64,000 bases of DNA from Acholeplasmataceae bacterium (lineage in GTDB: Bacteria; Bacillota_I; Bacilli_A; ML615J-28; CAG-698). The notes under the pieces are model-generated. The model was not told where the DNA came from, searched no databases, and was given only the letters and a program-made list of their open reading frames with translations. Both the position numbers and the translations under genes were made by a program. Location of the stretch: the NCBI GenBank assembly GCA_012841865.1, contig DUTX01000037.1, positions 1-64,000 on the forward strand. The letters run 5' to 3'. Below are positions 1 through 9,851 of the stretch, one piece after another (position 1 is the stretch's first letter; each line of letters starts with the position of its first letter).

Positions 1-51
1 CAAGCAAGCCTTAATTTTAAGTTCTTTACTAAATTTGCTTTTTCGTCCCAT
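1..51 (-). CDS. Partial CDS, transposase-like N-terminus (left edge)
   Basis: An ATG at 51 reading leftward opens a frame that continues past the window edge; 17 codons are visible, starting MGRKSKFSKELKIK. An AGGAG ribosome binding site sits about 9 bases upstream. The basic start followed by a K-F-S-K-E-L-K-I-K pattern resembles the first helix of helix-turn-helix OrfA proteins of IS3-family insertion sequences. This rests on 17 residues, so the assignment is tentative; any small basic DNA-binding protein could begin this way. Confidence 0.4.
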   Translation of the reverse strand, partial: MGRKSKFSKELKIKACL

Positions 52-172
52 ATTAAAAATACTCCTAAAATAGATAATGAATTACTTTATTTTAATTCAC
101 TGTCTACTTTAAGAGTATCATAACAAAATAAATCCCTGGCTTTTAGTATTATTATCACAGCTTAAGCTGAAT
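52..172. other. Intergenic strip between possible IS and the ornithine operon
   Basis: AT-rich stretch between the end of orr and the transposase-like start. It contains the perfect palindrome CAGCTTAAGCTG at 158-169, just beyond the orr stop codon. No uridine run follows the palindrome, so it is not a classical terminator. If the leftward gene is a transposase, one end of the insertion sequence should lie here, but no partner inverted repeat is visible in the window. Confidence 0.3.
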
Positions 173-1234
173 TTAACTTTTATTCCAATATTCCTTTTTT
201 ACATATTTCGAAGTCATCAGTCTCAAAAGCCCCGGATAATTGACTGCGAAGCGGAGTTTGTCTCCGGGCAAGAAATTGCCATTAAGTTGTACAAGCAAAT
301 GATCGCTCGATCCGCCCAGGATTTCCACGTTTTCATCAAGGGGCATAAGGTCCTCCAAAGCGACATCCTGCTTTCCGATTGCGAGGATGCCCCTTTTCAT
401 CAGCCCCCGATCCTCTATTTTCGGAACATTTCCGAAGGAATCCATGCCCATGATACCTAGCGGGTAACTTGGCTTGGTTTTTACTTCTATCAGTTCCGCC
501 ACCAACTCGAAACAATCCGGATGCATTCCGGGAAGGTTCTTTCCGTAAGCCGTCTCCCTCCCTAAGAAGAGTGCTTCACCGATTCGAAGATTATTGATGC
601 CGGGCGGGAGGTTTGGGAGAAGATGTAAAGAGGAAGAATTTCCACCGGAAATTAAGGAAAGTTCTATTTGAAACCTTGTTTCAATTTCTTTTTTTATTTT
701 AATCAGTTCGGAAAGATTTTCTTTAGTCGGAATGATCCCTCCGTAACAGGTTAGGTTAGTTCCGATTCCCGTTAAGCGGAGATTTGAGAGATTCAAGATT
801 TCCGCAACCGTCTTTAGATATTCATCCTGATAGAAGATGCCTTCGCGCAAATCTCCCAAATCAAACATTAAAATTATTTCATGAATTTTATTTTGTTTTT
901 TTGCTTCCGCATTTAAAAGCCGAATAACCTCGATTTCGGAGTTTAAAGATAGATTGGCATATTTAATGACAGCTTCAATTTCGCTTATCATCGGTAAGCG
1001 AAGCAATACCTTCGGTAAGTTTAAATCGGAATAGATTTTTAAGTTTTCGATTCTTGAATCCGCCAGATGTGTAAAACCAAGCCCTGCGATTTCGTTGATT
1101 ATTCTTTTGTCTCCAGCAAGGACCTTAGTAACCAGAAATACGGACTCAATTCCACTTTGTTGACATAAGTCTAGGATCCTTTTCGCATTCTCCTTGATTT
1201 TCTTTAAATTGATTTTGATTTGAGGAAAAATCAT
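173..1234 (-). CDS. orr: Ornithine racemase (PLP-dependent)
   Basis: 353 residues, alanine-racemase-like TIM-barrel fold of the YhfX/Orr group. It interconverts L- and D-ornithine, feeding the D-ornithine-specific aminomutase. The N-terminal block with FLVTKVLAGD (about residues 33-42) carries the expected PLP-binding lysine; GGNSSS (about 198-203) and RIGEALFLGRE (about 217-227) match the cofactor-phosphate and C-terminal parts of the family. The ATG at 1234 has a GGAGGG site 5 bases upstream and overlaps the stop of the preceding gene by 4 bases, so translation is probably coupled. It is the last gene of the ten-gene arginine/ornithine operon. Family assignment is firm; substrate is supported mainly by context. 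Confidence 0.9.
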   Translation of the reverse strand: MIFPQIKINLKKIKENAKRILDLCQQSGIESVFLVTKVLAGDKRIINEIAGLGFTHLADSRIENLKIYSDLNLPKVLLRLPMISEIEAVIKYANLSLNSEIEVIRLLNAEAKKQNKIHEIILMFDLGDLREGIFYQDEYLKTVAEILNLSNLRLTGIGTNLTCYGGIIPTKENLSELIKIKKEIETRFQIELSLISGGNSSSLHLLPNLPPGINNLRIGEALFLGRETAYGKNLPGMHPDCFELVAELIEVKTKPSYPLGIMGMDSFGNVPKIEDRGLMKRGILAIGKQDVALEDLMPLDENVEILGGSSDHLLVQLNGNFLPGDKLRFAVNYPGLLRLMTSKYVKKEYWNKS

Positions 1235-2589
1235 AATCCCTCCATACTTTTCAACAATAGTTTTAAAGCTGCTTCCGGATATTTAGTGCTTAATATACCG
1301 CTTGATGCCATGATATAATCATGATCGATGAGGATTTTAACTTCACCTTCTGGAAGCAAAAGCTTTGGATTTTTCTTCTGAAAATAAGTTTCGATTAAGG
1401 TTTTTCGGTTCGGAAGTCTTGTTAAACTGCCACCAGTTGCAATGACATATTTTATTCCGCTCAAGTCTTTTCCTTCTGCGGCCTGGATTTTTCCGGAACT
1501 ACCGTAAAGGGTTATTATTTTTCCAACATGCCTTTCTAAAGCTGTTTTTAAAGCTGTATAGGCAAGGAGTTCGGTTAAAGGAATTTGTTTAGCGTCTGGA
1601 ATTTTTTGATAATTTTCCAGGATTCTTTCGAGTTCCTCATTTGTTAGCTTAAGGTTTTTTTGAATTTCTGTTTTTCCGATTAATTCGACTAGATTATCCT
1701 TATTGACATAGACACCGAGATCGCCTTCGACTGTTCGTTTTGAAAAAGGCTCTGGAGCAAATAAAACTTTTCCGATTTTCTCTGTGTCTTCTGCAACCGA
1801 GAATACATCAGTAGTAGCCCCGCCGATATCGATGCAAAAGAGGTCGCCCAAAGCTTTTTGTAATAAAATTGCTGCTTTCATTACTGCACCCGGAGTGGGA
1901 ATAATTTGGCCGTTAATCAAATTACGAATCTTTTCCATGCCCGGGGCTTCGGTAATATGTTTTTCAAAGACAGTATGGATTATTTTTCGGGCCGGATTAA
2001 CATTGAGCGTATCGATTTTCGGATAAACATTCGGAGTTAAATATAGATAAGCTTCTTGGGTGAAATCTTTAAAAATTTCTTTGACTGCATCCTGGTTGAC
2101 GATATTTCCCGCATAGATTATAGGGATATTTAGTTTTAATGCTGCGATTGCTTGACTGTTAAAAAGCGCCGTCTCTGTTTCTCCGTAATCAACCCCGCCC
2201 GCAAGCAAAATTATATTGGGATTTAATTTTTGAATCCGTTTTAAATCAAAGGGCGATAGTTTTCCAGCAGTAATCAGTTTAAGATTGGCACCTGCTCCCA
2301 AAGCGGCTTCTTTGGCAGCTTTTACGGTCATATCATAAACCAAACCATGAACGCTCATTTTTAAGCCACCAGCTGCCGAAGAAGTGGCAAAGGTTTCTTT
2401 GGCTTCGACTTTAAACCCAAGTTTTGTTTCTAAATCTTTTCTCGCTTGCATTAAACCGCTTCCGACATCTTCCGCGGTGGTTTCACTCATACCTTGACCG
2501 AGGAAGACGGGATCTCGACTTAAATTATCAAAGGCATTAATAATCGTTGTGGTACTGCCGATTTCCGCAACCAATACATCGATTTTCAT
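1231..2589 (-). CDS. GlmL/MutL-family ATPase, probable aminomutase reactivation factor
   Basis: 452 residues of the MutL/GlmL family, actin/Hsp70-like ATPases found beside B12-dependent carbon-skeleton and amino mutases. Visible signs are the N-terminal phosphate loop VAEIGSTTT (residues 7-15), the LLAGGVDYGET block (about 128-138), DIGGATTDVFSV (about 253-264) and the late IATGGSLTRL motif. The likely role is to exchange damaged cobalamin on the neighbouring OraSE enzyme. It overlaps oraE by 4 bases and orr by 4 bases. In clostridial ornithine clusters the homologue is often labelled or-4 or MutL-like; it is unrelated to the DNA mismatch-repair MutL. Confidence 0.85.
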   Translation of the reverse strand: MKIDVLVAEIGSTTTIINAFDNLSRDPVFLGQGMSETTAEDVGSGLMQARKDLETKLGFKVEAKETFATSSAAGGLKMSVHGLVYDMTVKAAKEAALGAGANLKLITAGKLSPFDLKRIQKLNPNIILLAGGVDYGETETALFNSQAIAALKLNIPIIYAGNIVNQDAVKEIFKDFTQEAYLYLTPNVYPKIDTLNVNPARKIIHTVFEKHITEAPGMEKIRNLINGQIIPTPGAVMKAAILLQKALGDLFCIDIGGATTDVFSVAEDTEKIGKVLFAPEPFSKRTVEGDLGVYVNKDNLVELIGKTEIQKNLKLTNEELERILENYQKIPDAKQIPLTELLAYTALKTALERHVGKIITLYGSSGKIQAAEGKDLSGIKYVIATGGSLTRLPNRKTLIETYFQKKNPKLLLPEGEVKILIDHDYIMASSGILSTKYPEAALKLLLKSMEGL

Positions 2590-4781
2590 TTTATGAGTAA
2601 TGCTTTTTTCCTTTCTACGAGGAAAGAGGCGACTTGATTACCTTTGGTGCCACGACCGAAACCGGTATCGACTCCTGTTTGCACTGCAAGTTCCGGAATC
2701 ACCTGGGTGCCTCCGGCAATGATAATGATTTTGTCACGGATGCCTCTTTCAACAGCGTATTCATGGACTTTTTTCATATTTTTGTAATGAATTTCATCAT
2801 GAGAGATGATTGTGGAAATAAGAATTGCGTCAGCATCAATTTCGATTGCGGCATCGACAATTTTATTTACGGGAACAGATGTGCCTAAGTAATGGCATTC
2901 GATTCCGTATTTTTCGATGCCTCCGTGCTTGATATCGATTATTTCGCGGAGTCCAACCGAATGTTCGTCTTCGCCGATGGTTCCAGCCACAATTTTAAAT
3001 GGATTTTTCTTAACAAATTCTTTAATCTCTTCATCGCTCATAAGGAAAGGCTCCGGCGGAAGTTTGATTGTTTTTAAGTCGATTGTAAAATCGATTTTGC
3101 CTTTGATTTGGATCCGAGTTGCTTCCGCGGGATGTAAAACTTCGCGGTGAATGACTTCTGGATCGCTTAAGTTCATCTTTTCCGCAATTTGGACCGCCGC
3201 CGCTTCTGCTAAACGAATTGAAGTCGGTAAAGTTAAGTCAAGAACAACTACTCCGTCCGCAAGCCACTCGACTTCCGGTTTAATTATGGTAGAGTCCAAG
3301 AATTCTTGCTTTTCCTCAAGCCGTTTGTTGACATTGTCGGTTTCATCAAGTTCGTCAATATAGATAATTTTGTTTCTGTCTTCAAAAGTACAACCGCCGA
3401 TTAATTCCGCAGGTGAGTCAAGATATGCTTCGTATTGATTATTGTTATAACCGAAATGAGCGGTTACAGGTGCGAAATAATCATCTTCGCGCGGATAAAC
3501 GGTGCCGACACCGATACCGCCGTTAATTTTTCTTGCAATTCCGTCGCCGTTTCGTTCCGGATAAAATCCGGAATCAACAAAGAATCCTTGTTCGACGGCT
3601 TCAAAATAACCGCCGACGGCAAGCAGTTCTTCTAAGAAGAGCACGGCTCTTTCTTTTATTTCCCGGACCTTTTCACTCATATAGCCGTCTGTTCGGACCT
3701 CGACTAAATCTTTTAGGCCATCAAGGGCTGCATAGGTTTGTTTTGCGGTGTCGACGGCTTCGATATTATACATATGCCAGGGAACGTTCCGCCCTTCATC
3801 GGGCGTTATCGTCGACTGGATATCGGCACTTGTTAATTTTGAGATAAACATATTGATGACATGGGTTACGGTTGCTTCCCGGGTTGAGGATTCCATATAT
3901 TTGGTATTCATCTGTGCCCGCATTTTGTATTCGCTAAAAAAATCTCTTAAAGCAACCGCATAAGGCAGGTTGATTTTTAAATCAGGAGCCGGGGAAGCTA
4001 TCGGCGGAACGGTGGATAAAGCGATGTTTTCTTTCTTCATACCGGTTTTAACAGAGAATAAGGAGTTAATCGCATGTTGAACTAAGAGTTCCGGCATCAC
4101 TTTTTCCGCAACGACCGCGGTTGCATTCGCATTATGGGCACCGTCGATTTGTAACATCTCCGCCCAAGCCATGATTTTCTTTGATTCGGCAGCATCAACG
4201 AAGGATCTGACCATATTGATGTTCCGGTAAAGAACATTGTATTGTGGATCTTGATGGGCTCCGTTTACTCCCTCTTCCGCAAACATAACGGCAATATCTG
4301 GTCCCGCAACCCCAGAAACATAGGAATGATAGTTAATTGGGCGTCCGATTTCATCTTCAATGATGTCGAGAGCTTTTCTTTGAGCGCGGACTTGTTTTCT
4401 GGTAATCGGAACACCGCCGACACCTTGCGGGGTGCCTTCGATTAAACCGTCGAAATGGGATTGGCCTGCGGTTCTGATGACCATAATGTGGTCTGCTCCA
4501 TGCCAAGCCGCCATTCGCATTCTTCTGATATCGTCTTCGAATCTTCCCGAAGCAATTTCGGTTGTGATGACCGCATCCGGTTGCGGGTCGATATTTCCAA
4601 AGTATTTAGCTGCGGGAAGCGGTACGCTTTGTTTGAGCGGTTCTGAGCAGTCAGTATAGGTATAGTCTCCCATTTTTAAGTCTTTTACTTTTTTTCGCCA
4701 AGTCCAACCGCGCCGGCGAGGCGTATATTTATTGAGGTCTTTCAATAATTCTCTGATGTTAAGCTTCTCATTTGCTTTCAT
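2586..4781 (-). CDS. oraE: D-ornithine 4,5-aminomutase, large (E) subunit
   Basis: 731 residues from the ATG at 4781. This start is chosen over an upstream in-frame ATG at 4826 because GAGGTG lies just before it and the length matches the clostridial enzyme. It migrates the terminal amino group of D-ornithine to give 2,4-diaminopentanoate, using adenosylcobalamin and PLP. The C-terminal Rossmann domain has the cobalamin motif D-E-H-S-V-G with the cobalt-ligand histidine near residue 607. A lysine 11 residues later (about 618, in DIKHGG) has the same spacing as the His618/Lys629 pair of the Clostridium sticklandii enzyme. It overlaps oraS by 14 bases, which suggests coupled synthesis of the two subunits. 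Confidence 0.96.
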   Translation of the reverse strand: MKANEKLNIRELLKDLNKYTPRRRGWTWRKKVKDLKMGDYTYTDCSEPLKQSVPLPAAKYFGNIDPQPDAVITTEIASGRFEDDIRRMRMAAWHGADHIMVIRTAGQSHFDGLIEGTPQGVGGVPITRKQVRAQRKALDIIEDEIGRPINYHSYVSGVAGPDIAVMFAEEGVNGAHQDPQYNVLYRNINMVRSFVDAAESKKIMAWAEMLQIDGAHNANATAVVAEKVMPELLVQHAINSLFSVKTGMKKENIALSTVPPIASPAPDLKINLPYAVALRDFFSEYKMRAQMNTKYMESSTREATVTHVINMFISKLTSADIQSTITPDEGRNVPWHMYNIEAVDTAKQTYAALDGLKDLVEVRTDGYMSEKVREIKERAVLFLEELLAVGGYFEAVEQGFFVDSGFYPERNGDGIARKINGGIGVGTVYPREDDYFAPVTAHFGYNNNQYEAYLDSPAELIGGCTFEDRNKIIYIDELDETDNVNKRLEEKQEFLDSTIIKPEVEWLADGVVVLDLTLPTSIRLAEAAAVQIAEKMNLSDPEVIHREVLHPAEATRIQIKGKIDFTIDLKTIKLPPEPFLMSDEEIKEFVKKNPFKIVAGTIGEDEHSVGLREIIDIKHGGIEKYGIECHYLGTSVPVNKIVDAAIEIDADAILISTIISHDEIHYKNMKKVHEYAVERGIRDKIIIIAGGTQVIPELAVQTGVDTGFGRGTKGNQVASFLVERKKALLIK

Positions 4782-5151
4782 GCTGCACCTCAAAACTTTG
4801 TTTGACCTCATCCCAACCTTCATCATTTAAGAGCGCAAGGCCGGCTTCGCGGATTGATTTTCCCGTATGGCGGGAATATTTAAATACTACATGACCTGCG
4901 CCTTTGCTAATTAGGTTATTAGCAATGGCTTTTTCAACTATGCCTTTCGCTTCAAGACTGGAAAAACCCATTCTTAAAAGAACGGAACGCTCGATTGCCG
5001 GTGTGGTATGCGTTCGGGCAAGGTCGATTAAAGGTTCCACTACCTTTTCCGCAAGCTCCCAAAAATAAGCTTTAAGTTCCGCATCGTTATAATTTTTTAA
5101 ATGTTTTCGTCTCTTTTCAAAATCATCAGCTCTTTGGATTGGTTTAGGCAT
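4768..5151 (-). CDS. oraS: D-ornithine 4,5-aminomutase, small (S) subunit
   Basis: 127 residues from the ATG at 5151, which is preceded by GGGAGGAAG. An upstream in-frame ATG at 5181 would give 137 residues but lies inside ortB without a ribosome binding site. The sequence begins MPKPIQRADDFEKRR and carries LRMGFSSLEAKGIVEK and GAGHVVFKYSR, typical of OraS. This small helical subunit is required with OraE for activity. It stops with TGA and overlaps both ortB (8 bases) and oraE (14 bases). Confidence 0.93.
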   Translation of the reverse strand: MPKPIQRADDFEKRRKHLKNYNDAELKAYFWELAEKVVEPLIDLARTHTTPAIERSVLLRMGFSSLEAKGIVEKAIANNLISKGAGHVVFKYSRHTGKSIREAGLALLNDEGWDEVKQSFEVQHESK

Positions 5152-6568
5152 TTGCTTCCTCCCATCTTTTTTGAAGTTCACTTATTTTCGCTTTTACATA
5201 CTCCCGGTCGGAGTTTGTTTCAACAACCAAAAATTCCAGGTCGCTTGCGGTAATATAATCCCTATTCCTGGTTGCATTTCTGATTAAGGAAGCCCGAATC
5301 TGCTCGAGATTGAGATCTCGGGCTTTAATTTTCGCGACGGAATCGGGAAGAATGATCGACTTGCCGGGAATTTCTTCTTCCGGATTTCCGAAACGGATTT
5401 CGATTCCCATATTTCTTGCAAAGGAAAGTTGGGCTTGATGGTGTTTGCCGGCTCCCGTGTATTCTGTTTCCTGAACGACGATTATTTCAGATTCCGGTAA
5501 TTCCTGCGCTATGCTGATTGCTGCAGCAAGCGAAGTGTTTCCGGCAGGTCCTCTTTCGATACCTTCCAAAGCAACAAGCATTTCCGTGGTGAAGAAGACT
5601 TCCCCTTGGTTAACCGTTACATAACGGTCAGTGTAACGGAGGGGTCTTGCTGCGGAACGCGGGACATCGCTTCGGTCCGGATTGGTGATAAAAGGCATTC
5701 CAAAACCTGTATGTCCGGTTGTAAATGATTTTCTGTTAAAATCATTATCGCTTGCCATATGGAGACCTTTCAGATTAACCGAGGCAGCAATGATCTCAAC
5801 CTTTTTAGAAGTTGCTTGCTTTATTCCGCGGGCGGTACCGGTCAGATTTCCGCCGCCGGCGTTTGTAACGATGACTGCTTTCGGAAGTTTTCCCGTTAGT
5901 TTTAAAGCATCCTCGATTATTTCATAGCCGAGCGTTTCAACACCTTGAATCGCATAGGGAGTGTAAAGCGATGCATTGAAATAACCTGTTTCTTCGAGCA
6001 GTTTTAAGAAGGTATAGAAAAGCTCGGGTCCGACGGAAAGCTGAACGACTTCGGCGCCATAAGCTTCGCAAGCCCTTGCTTTTTCAATGATTTCCGGTTG
6101 TCCGATTCCTTTTGAATCATAGCATTCCTGAACGACAATGCATTTTAAACCAAATTTCGCTGCTTGACTCGCAACGGCCGCTCCGTAATTTCCGCTTGTT
6201 GCGGTGATGACACCTTCGTAACCTAACTTTTTCGCATGATAACAGGAAAGCGAAGCGCGTCTTGCTTTGAAACTGCCTGAATCATTTAAAGCCTCGTCTT
6301 TAATAAAGATGCGGGCACCGTAGCCGGGACGGCTAATTTTACGCACGAGCTTGTTAATATTCTTTAATTCTTTTAAAGGGGTGTTACCGACGCCGGATTC
6401 TGCTTGAATTTTTCTGATGAAATCCAAATCATAGCCGGTATCATTCATCATCCGTTCGTAATCAAAACTGATATTTCCGGTCTCATAGATACTATAGTCG
6501 ATCCCGACGGAAGCTTTCATTATTTCATTACGGCGAGCCATGACGTGAGCATAAGAATTATTCTTCAT
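5144..6568 (-). CDS. ortB: 2-amino-4-oxopentanoate thiolase, beta subunit
   Basis: 474 residues of the PLP fold-type II superfamily (threonine-synthase-like). With OrtA it cleaves 2-amino-4-oxopentanoate with CoA to acetyl-CoA and D-alanine, the last step of oxidative ornithine degradation. The PLP lysine lies in DSGSFKARRAS (about 116-126); TATSGNYGAAVA and the TNAGGGNLTGTARG loop bind cofactor phosphate. The ATG at 6568 has GGGGAGG 9-10 bases upstream; a TTG one codon earlier is less likely. It overlaps ortA by 11 bases. Confidence 0.95.
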   Translation of the reverse strand: MKNNSYAHVMARRNEIMKASVGIDYSIYETGNISFDYERMMNDTGYDLDFIRKIQAESGVGNTPLKELKNINKLVRKISRPGYGARIFIKDEALNDSGSFKARRASLSCYHAKKLGYEGVITATSGNYGAAVASQAAKFGLKCIVVQECYDSKGIGQPEIIEKARACEAYGAEVVQLSVGPELFYTFLKLLEETGYFNASLYTPYAIQGVETLGYEIIEDALKLTGKLPKAVIVTNAGGGNLTGTARGIKQATSKKVEIIAASVNLKGLHMASDNDFNRKSFTTGHTGFGMPFITNPDRSDVPRSAARPLRYTDRYVTVNQGEVFFTTEMLVALEGIERGPAGNTSLAAAISIAQELPESEIIVVQETEYTGAGKHHQAQLSFARNMGIEIRFGNPEEEIPGKSIILPDSVAKIKARDLNLEQIRASLIRNATRNRDYITASDLEFLVVETNSDREYVKAKISELQKRWEEANA

Positions 6569-6857
6569 CAATTTTCGCCTCCCCTTTTACAATCTCCCGG
6601 ATTTTTAATATTTCCATGACAAAACCACCGTAATCGTGCCGGAAGGTGGGGTTAGCTTCTGTTAAGATTCCTTCTTCAATACGGCCAACTACGGTTTTGA
6701 TTTTTACTGTATCTCCTATTTTTGCATCATCTAATAAATATCCTTTGGTCCACATCACAAGTGGAACCAATTTGGTATCTTCCGGAATGTTTTCCGCCCT
6801 TTCTTCGGGACGGAGAACGATTTTTTTGATTTGAACCCAAGCGCCTTGTTTAATCAT
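6558..6857 (-). CDS. ortA: 2-amino-4-oxopentanoate thiolase, alpha subunit
   Basis: 99 residues, the expected size of OrtA. The pattern WVQI-x-VLRPEERAENIPEDTK-PL followed by GYLLDDAKIGD and a conserved R-HDYGGFVMEI near the C-terminus is typical of this small subunit, which has no catalytic motif of its own. It overlaps ord by 4 bases upstream and ortB by 11 bases downstream, as expected for obligate partners. Confidence 0.93.
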   Translation of the reverse strand: MIKQGAWVQIKKIVLRPEERAENIPEDTKLVPLVMWTKGYLLDDAKIGDTVKIKTVVGRIEEGILTEANPTFRHDYGGFVMEILKIREIVKGEAKIDEE

Positions 6858-7912
6858 TTCTCCACCTCGATCATTGCGCGCACATCGCCGACGATGGCTC
6901 GGGGAACGGGCAGATCTATCATTGTTTTTAACCCCGGAGTGGCGTTAATAATATGCGGGATCATGTTTACGCAAATAGCGATTGTCCCGATACCGCCGTC
7001 AACTTCGGGCGTAATTTGCATCTTTACTTCCGGTTTTCCTTTTAAAGTGATATAGTCTCCGGTCTGAGTACCTTCAAGTTGTGGTTCGATTTGTTGCGGG
7101 TGTTTCATTGTAATGATTTTTTTATCCCCACGGTAAGCTTGAGCCTGCATATCGACTCCGGCAACATTTCCTTTCCCTGCAAAACCATATTTTGATTTCC
7201 GCTCAACGCTAGTTACAATCGGTAACATTTGTTGTTTAAAGCGGTCGATTCCAAGGCCCAAAGCTTTATCAATCATTGCAATTGATTCTTTAAAGCCAAT
7301 ATGGCCGGCAAGTTTGCCGGCTTGCATTTTTGCTTCAAATTCATCAACGCTTAAACCGACACCTTGTTCTTCCATTACGGTTTCTCCGAAAGGCGAAAGT
7401 GAATTTATTCTTGCTACTTCAATGCTTTCCACTTCCTCCATAATTCCGGAAAGACAAACAACAAGTAAGTCCATCATCATTCCCGGATTAACTCCGGTTC
7501 CGAGGACTGAGACGCCGTTTTCTTTCGAAATTCTGTCGAGCTCTTTCGCTAAATCTGCTTCGTTTGCTTTTGGATAAGCCATTTCTTCGGCTGTTGAGAT
7601 AACATTAATTTTATTTTCTAAAAGGAATTTAATCTTGGGATAAGATTTTTTTGTATAAGAGTCGGTAGCAAGGAGCACAACATCAGCGCATCTTTCTCTG
7701 ATTACTTCCCGAATATCGCTTTGAATAAGCAAATCCCCTGCAGCGGGAACTTCCAGGTTTAAAACCTGATAGATACTTTTACCTGCAAGATGGGGGTTGT
7801 TGTCACAAACGCCGACAATTTCAAAACCTTGTTTTTTTAAAATCATTCTGGCCATGCCTGAACCCATGGCCCCGAATCCCCAAATAACAACTTTAACTTT
7901 TTCTTTCCGCAT
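6854..7912 (-). CDS. ord: 2,4-diaminopentanoate dehydrogenase
   Basis: 352 residues. It oxidatively deaminates 2,4-diaminopentanoate to 2-amino-4-oxopentanoate with NAD(P)+, releasing ammonia; it is the redox step of the pathway. The N-terminal Rossmann motif is VVIWGFGAMGSGMAR (residues 8-22), followed by VGVCDNNPHLAGK. The central GVSVLGTGVNPGMMMDLL block resembles dihydrodipicolinate-reductase-like dehydrogenases. Two overlapping GAGGAG sites precede the ATG. Only 11 bases separate it from arcC, so it joins the arc and ort parts of the operon. Confidence 0.93.
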   Translation of the reverse strand: MRKEKVKVVIWGFGAMGSGMARMILKKQGFEIVGVCDNNPHLAGKSIYQVLNLEVPAAGDLLIQSDIREVIRERCADVVLLATDSYTKKSYPKIKFLLENKINVISTAEEMAYPKANEADLAKELDRISKENGVSVLGTGVNPGMMMDLLVVCLSGIMEEVESIEVARINSLSPFGETVMEEQGVGLSVDEFEAKMQAGKLAGHIGFKESIAMIDKALGLGIDRFKQQMLPIVTSVERKSKYGFAGKGNVAGVDMQAQAYRGDKKIITMKHPQQIEPQLEGTQTGDYITLKGKPEVKMQITPEVDGGIGTIAICVNMIPHIINATPGLKTMIDLPVPRAIVGDVRAMIEVEK

Positions 7913-7923
7913 TTACTCCTCTC

Positions 7924-8844
7924 CTAAATGATAATTTTGGTCCCGGTTTCTCCTTTTAAAGCCGCTTCCGCTTTTTCGAGGGCAGCAATTAAAGCAACTC
8001 CGTTCGGATTTCCTTTCAGAAAATTAATTGCTGCTTCGACTTTAGGAAGCATACTTCCTTTATGGAAATGTCCGGCCTTTAAATAAACTTCCGCTTCAGA
8101 TATCTTTAATAAATCGAGATCTTTTTGGTCTCGCTTTCCGTAGTTGAGCGCGACTTTATCGACGGCAGTCATAATGAAGAAGTAATCGACCTTTAAAAGT
8201 CGGGCAAGTAAACCTGATGCATAATCTTTATCGATTACGGCTGGAATTCCTTCATAACGGTCATTTTTCTTTATAACGGGAATTCCCCCTCCGCCCGCAG
8301 CAATTACGATTGATCCTGTTTCTACCAAAGAACGAATACTACTTATTTCTAAGATTCCAATTGGTTTCGGACTTGCGACAACACGCCTAAAACCGCGTCC
8401 TGCATCCTCTTTCATAAGATAACGATGGGTCTTTGTAATTTTCTTTGCTTCCGCTTCTGTATAAAAAGCACCGATTGGTTTAGTGGGATTTAGAAAGGCT
8501 TCATCGGCAGGGTCGACTAAGACGCGGGTGATGACGGTTAAAACCTCTTTATTTATTCCGGCTTTTTCGAGTTCGTTACTGAGTGCGTTTTGAAGATGGT
8601 AACCGATATAGCCTTCGCTCATAGCATTACATTCCGGAAAAGGAAGATTCGGCAGGTTGGAAGCGTTTTCAAAGGCGAGGTTGATCATCCCAACTTGCGG
8701 TCCATTACCATGGGTGATGATGAGTTGGTTGCCTTCGCTAATTAAAGGAAGCAATGCTTTGGCAGTTTTCTCGGTGAGTTTGATTTGTTCTTCGAAAGAA
8801 TTACCCAAAGCATTGCCTCCGAGGGCAACTAAGATTCTTTTCAT
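7924..8844 (-). CDS. arcC: Carbamate kinase
   Basis: 306 residues of the amino-acid kinase fold. It transfers phosphate from carbamoyl phosphate to ADP, giving ATP, ammonia and CO2, the energy-yielding step of arginine deiminase fermentation. Motifs: ALGGNALG at residues 7-14, THGNGPQVG (about 44-52), AAGGGGIPV (about 183-191) and [10 protein letters not shown] (about 206-215). It overlaps arcB by 4 bases. Length and motifs are normal for ArcC. Confidence 0.97.
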   Translation of the reverse strand: MKRILVALGGNALGNSFEEQIKLTEKTAKALLPLISEGNQLIITHGNGPQVGMINLAFENASNLPNLPFPECNAMSEGYIGYHLQNALSNELEKAGINKEVLTVITRVLVDPADEAFLNPTKPIGAFYTEAEAKKITKTHRYLMKEDAGRGFRRVVASPKPIGILEISSIRSLVETGSIVIAAGGGGIPVIKKNDRYEGIPAVIDKDYASGLLARLLKVDYFFIMTAVDKVALNYGKRDQKDLDLLKISEAEVYLKAGHFHKGSMLPKVEAAINFLKGNPNGVALIAALEKAEAALKGETGTKIII

Positions 8845-9839
8845 AAAGATCCGCCTAGTGTTGCATAAATCACCGCTTTGATTGTGTGGAGGCGATTTTC
8901 TGCTTCATCAAAAACCTTTGCTTGTTCGGATTCAAAAACATCATCCGTCACTTCCAAGGCTTCGAGGTTAAATTTCTCACAAATTTCCTTTCCGATTGTG
9001 GTCTCTAGATTATGAAAAGCAGGAAGACAATGCAAGAAGATGGCATTGGGTGCTGCTTTATCCATAACTTTTTTGTTGACTTGATAGGGAAGAAGAAGAT
9101 CGATTCTTTCTTTCCAGGCTGCTTCGCTTTCTCCCATCGAAACCCAAACATCCGTATAGATGACATCGGCATCGCGAGCTCCTTCAGATATGTTTTCGGT
9201 CAGGGTGATTTTTGCTCCGGTTTCCTTTGCTATTTTTTTGCACTTCTTTACAAGTTCTTCATTTTGCCAGAGCGTTTTTGGAGCAACCGAACGAAAGTCA
9301 AGCCCCATTTTTGCGGAGCCGATCATTAAGGAATTGGCCATATTGTTTCTTGCATCGCCTAAATAAGCAAATTTAATTCCTTTGAGTCTCCCAAAATGTT
9401 CTTGAATGGTAAGAAAATCGGCTAAGATTTGGGTCGGATGATATTCATCGGTTAAACCGTTCCAAACCGGGACGCCCGAATATTCGGTAAGAATTTCCAC
9501 TGTTTCTTGCGAGAACCCACGGTATTCGATGCCGTCATACATTCTTCCTAAAACTCGGGCAGTATCTTTGATGCTTTCTTTTTTTCCAATTTGAGAGCCG
9601 GAAGGACCTAAATAAGTAACGCCCATACTCAAGTCCAAAGCCGCAACTTCGAAAGCACAGCGGGTTCTGGTCGAATCTTTTTCAAAAATTAGAACAATGT
9701 TTTTACCCGAAAGTTTTGGGTGTTCGGTATTGTTTCTTTTGATTTGTTTTAACTTTTTAGAAAGGTCTAAAAGATAGGCAATTTCTTCAGGTTTGTAGTC
9801 AAGTAAGGTTAAAAAACTTCTCCCTTTTAATGTATTCAT
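8841..9839 (-). CDS. arcB: Ornithine carbamoyltransferase, catabolic
   Basis: 332 residues. It phosphorolyses citrulline to ornithine and carbamoyl phosphate. Motifs are the carbamoyl-phosphate loop STRTRCAFE (about 57-65), the YRGFSQ and H-PTQ-LADF region (HPTQILADF, about 134-142), [10 protein letters not shown], and HCLPAFHN (about 271-278) with the catalytic cysteine. Position between arcA and arcC, 12 bases after arcA, argues for the catabolic role over the biosynthetic ArgF. Confidence 0.96.
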   Translation of the reverse strand: MNTLKGRSFLTLLDYKPEEIAYLLDLSKKLKQIKRNNTEHPKLSGKNIVLIFEKDSTRTRCAFEVAALDLSMGVTYLGPSGSQIGKKESIKDTARVLGRMYDGIEYRGFSQETVEILTEYSGVPVWNGLTDEYHPTQILADFLTIQEHFGRLKGIKFAYLGDARNNMANSLMIGSAKMGLDFRSVAPKTLWQNEELVKKCKKIAKETGAKITLTENISEGARDADVIYTDVWVSMGESEAAWKERIDLLLPYQVNKKVMDKAAPNAIFLHCLPAFHNLETTIGKEICEKFNLEALEVTDDVFESEQAKVFDEAENRLHTIKAVIYATLGGSL

Positions 9840-9851
9840 AACTCCTCCAAT

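Noticed and set aside
3533-3847. Long plus-strand reading frames opposite oraE and other minus-strand genes
   Set aside because: They mirror codon patterns of real genes, lack ribosome binding sites and show no domain features.
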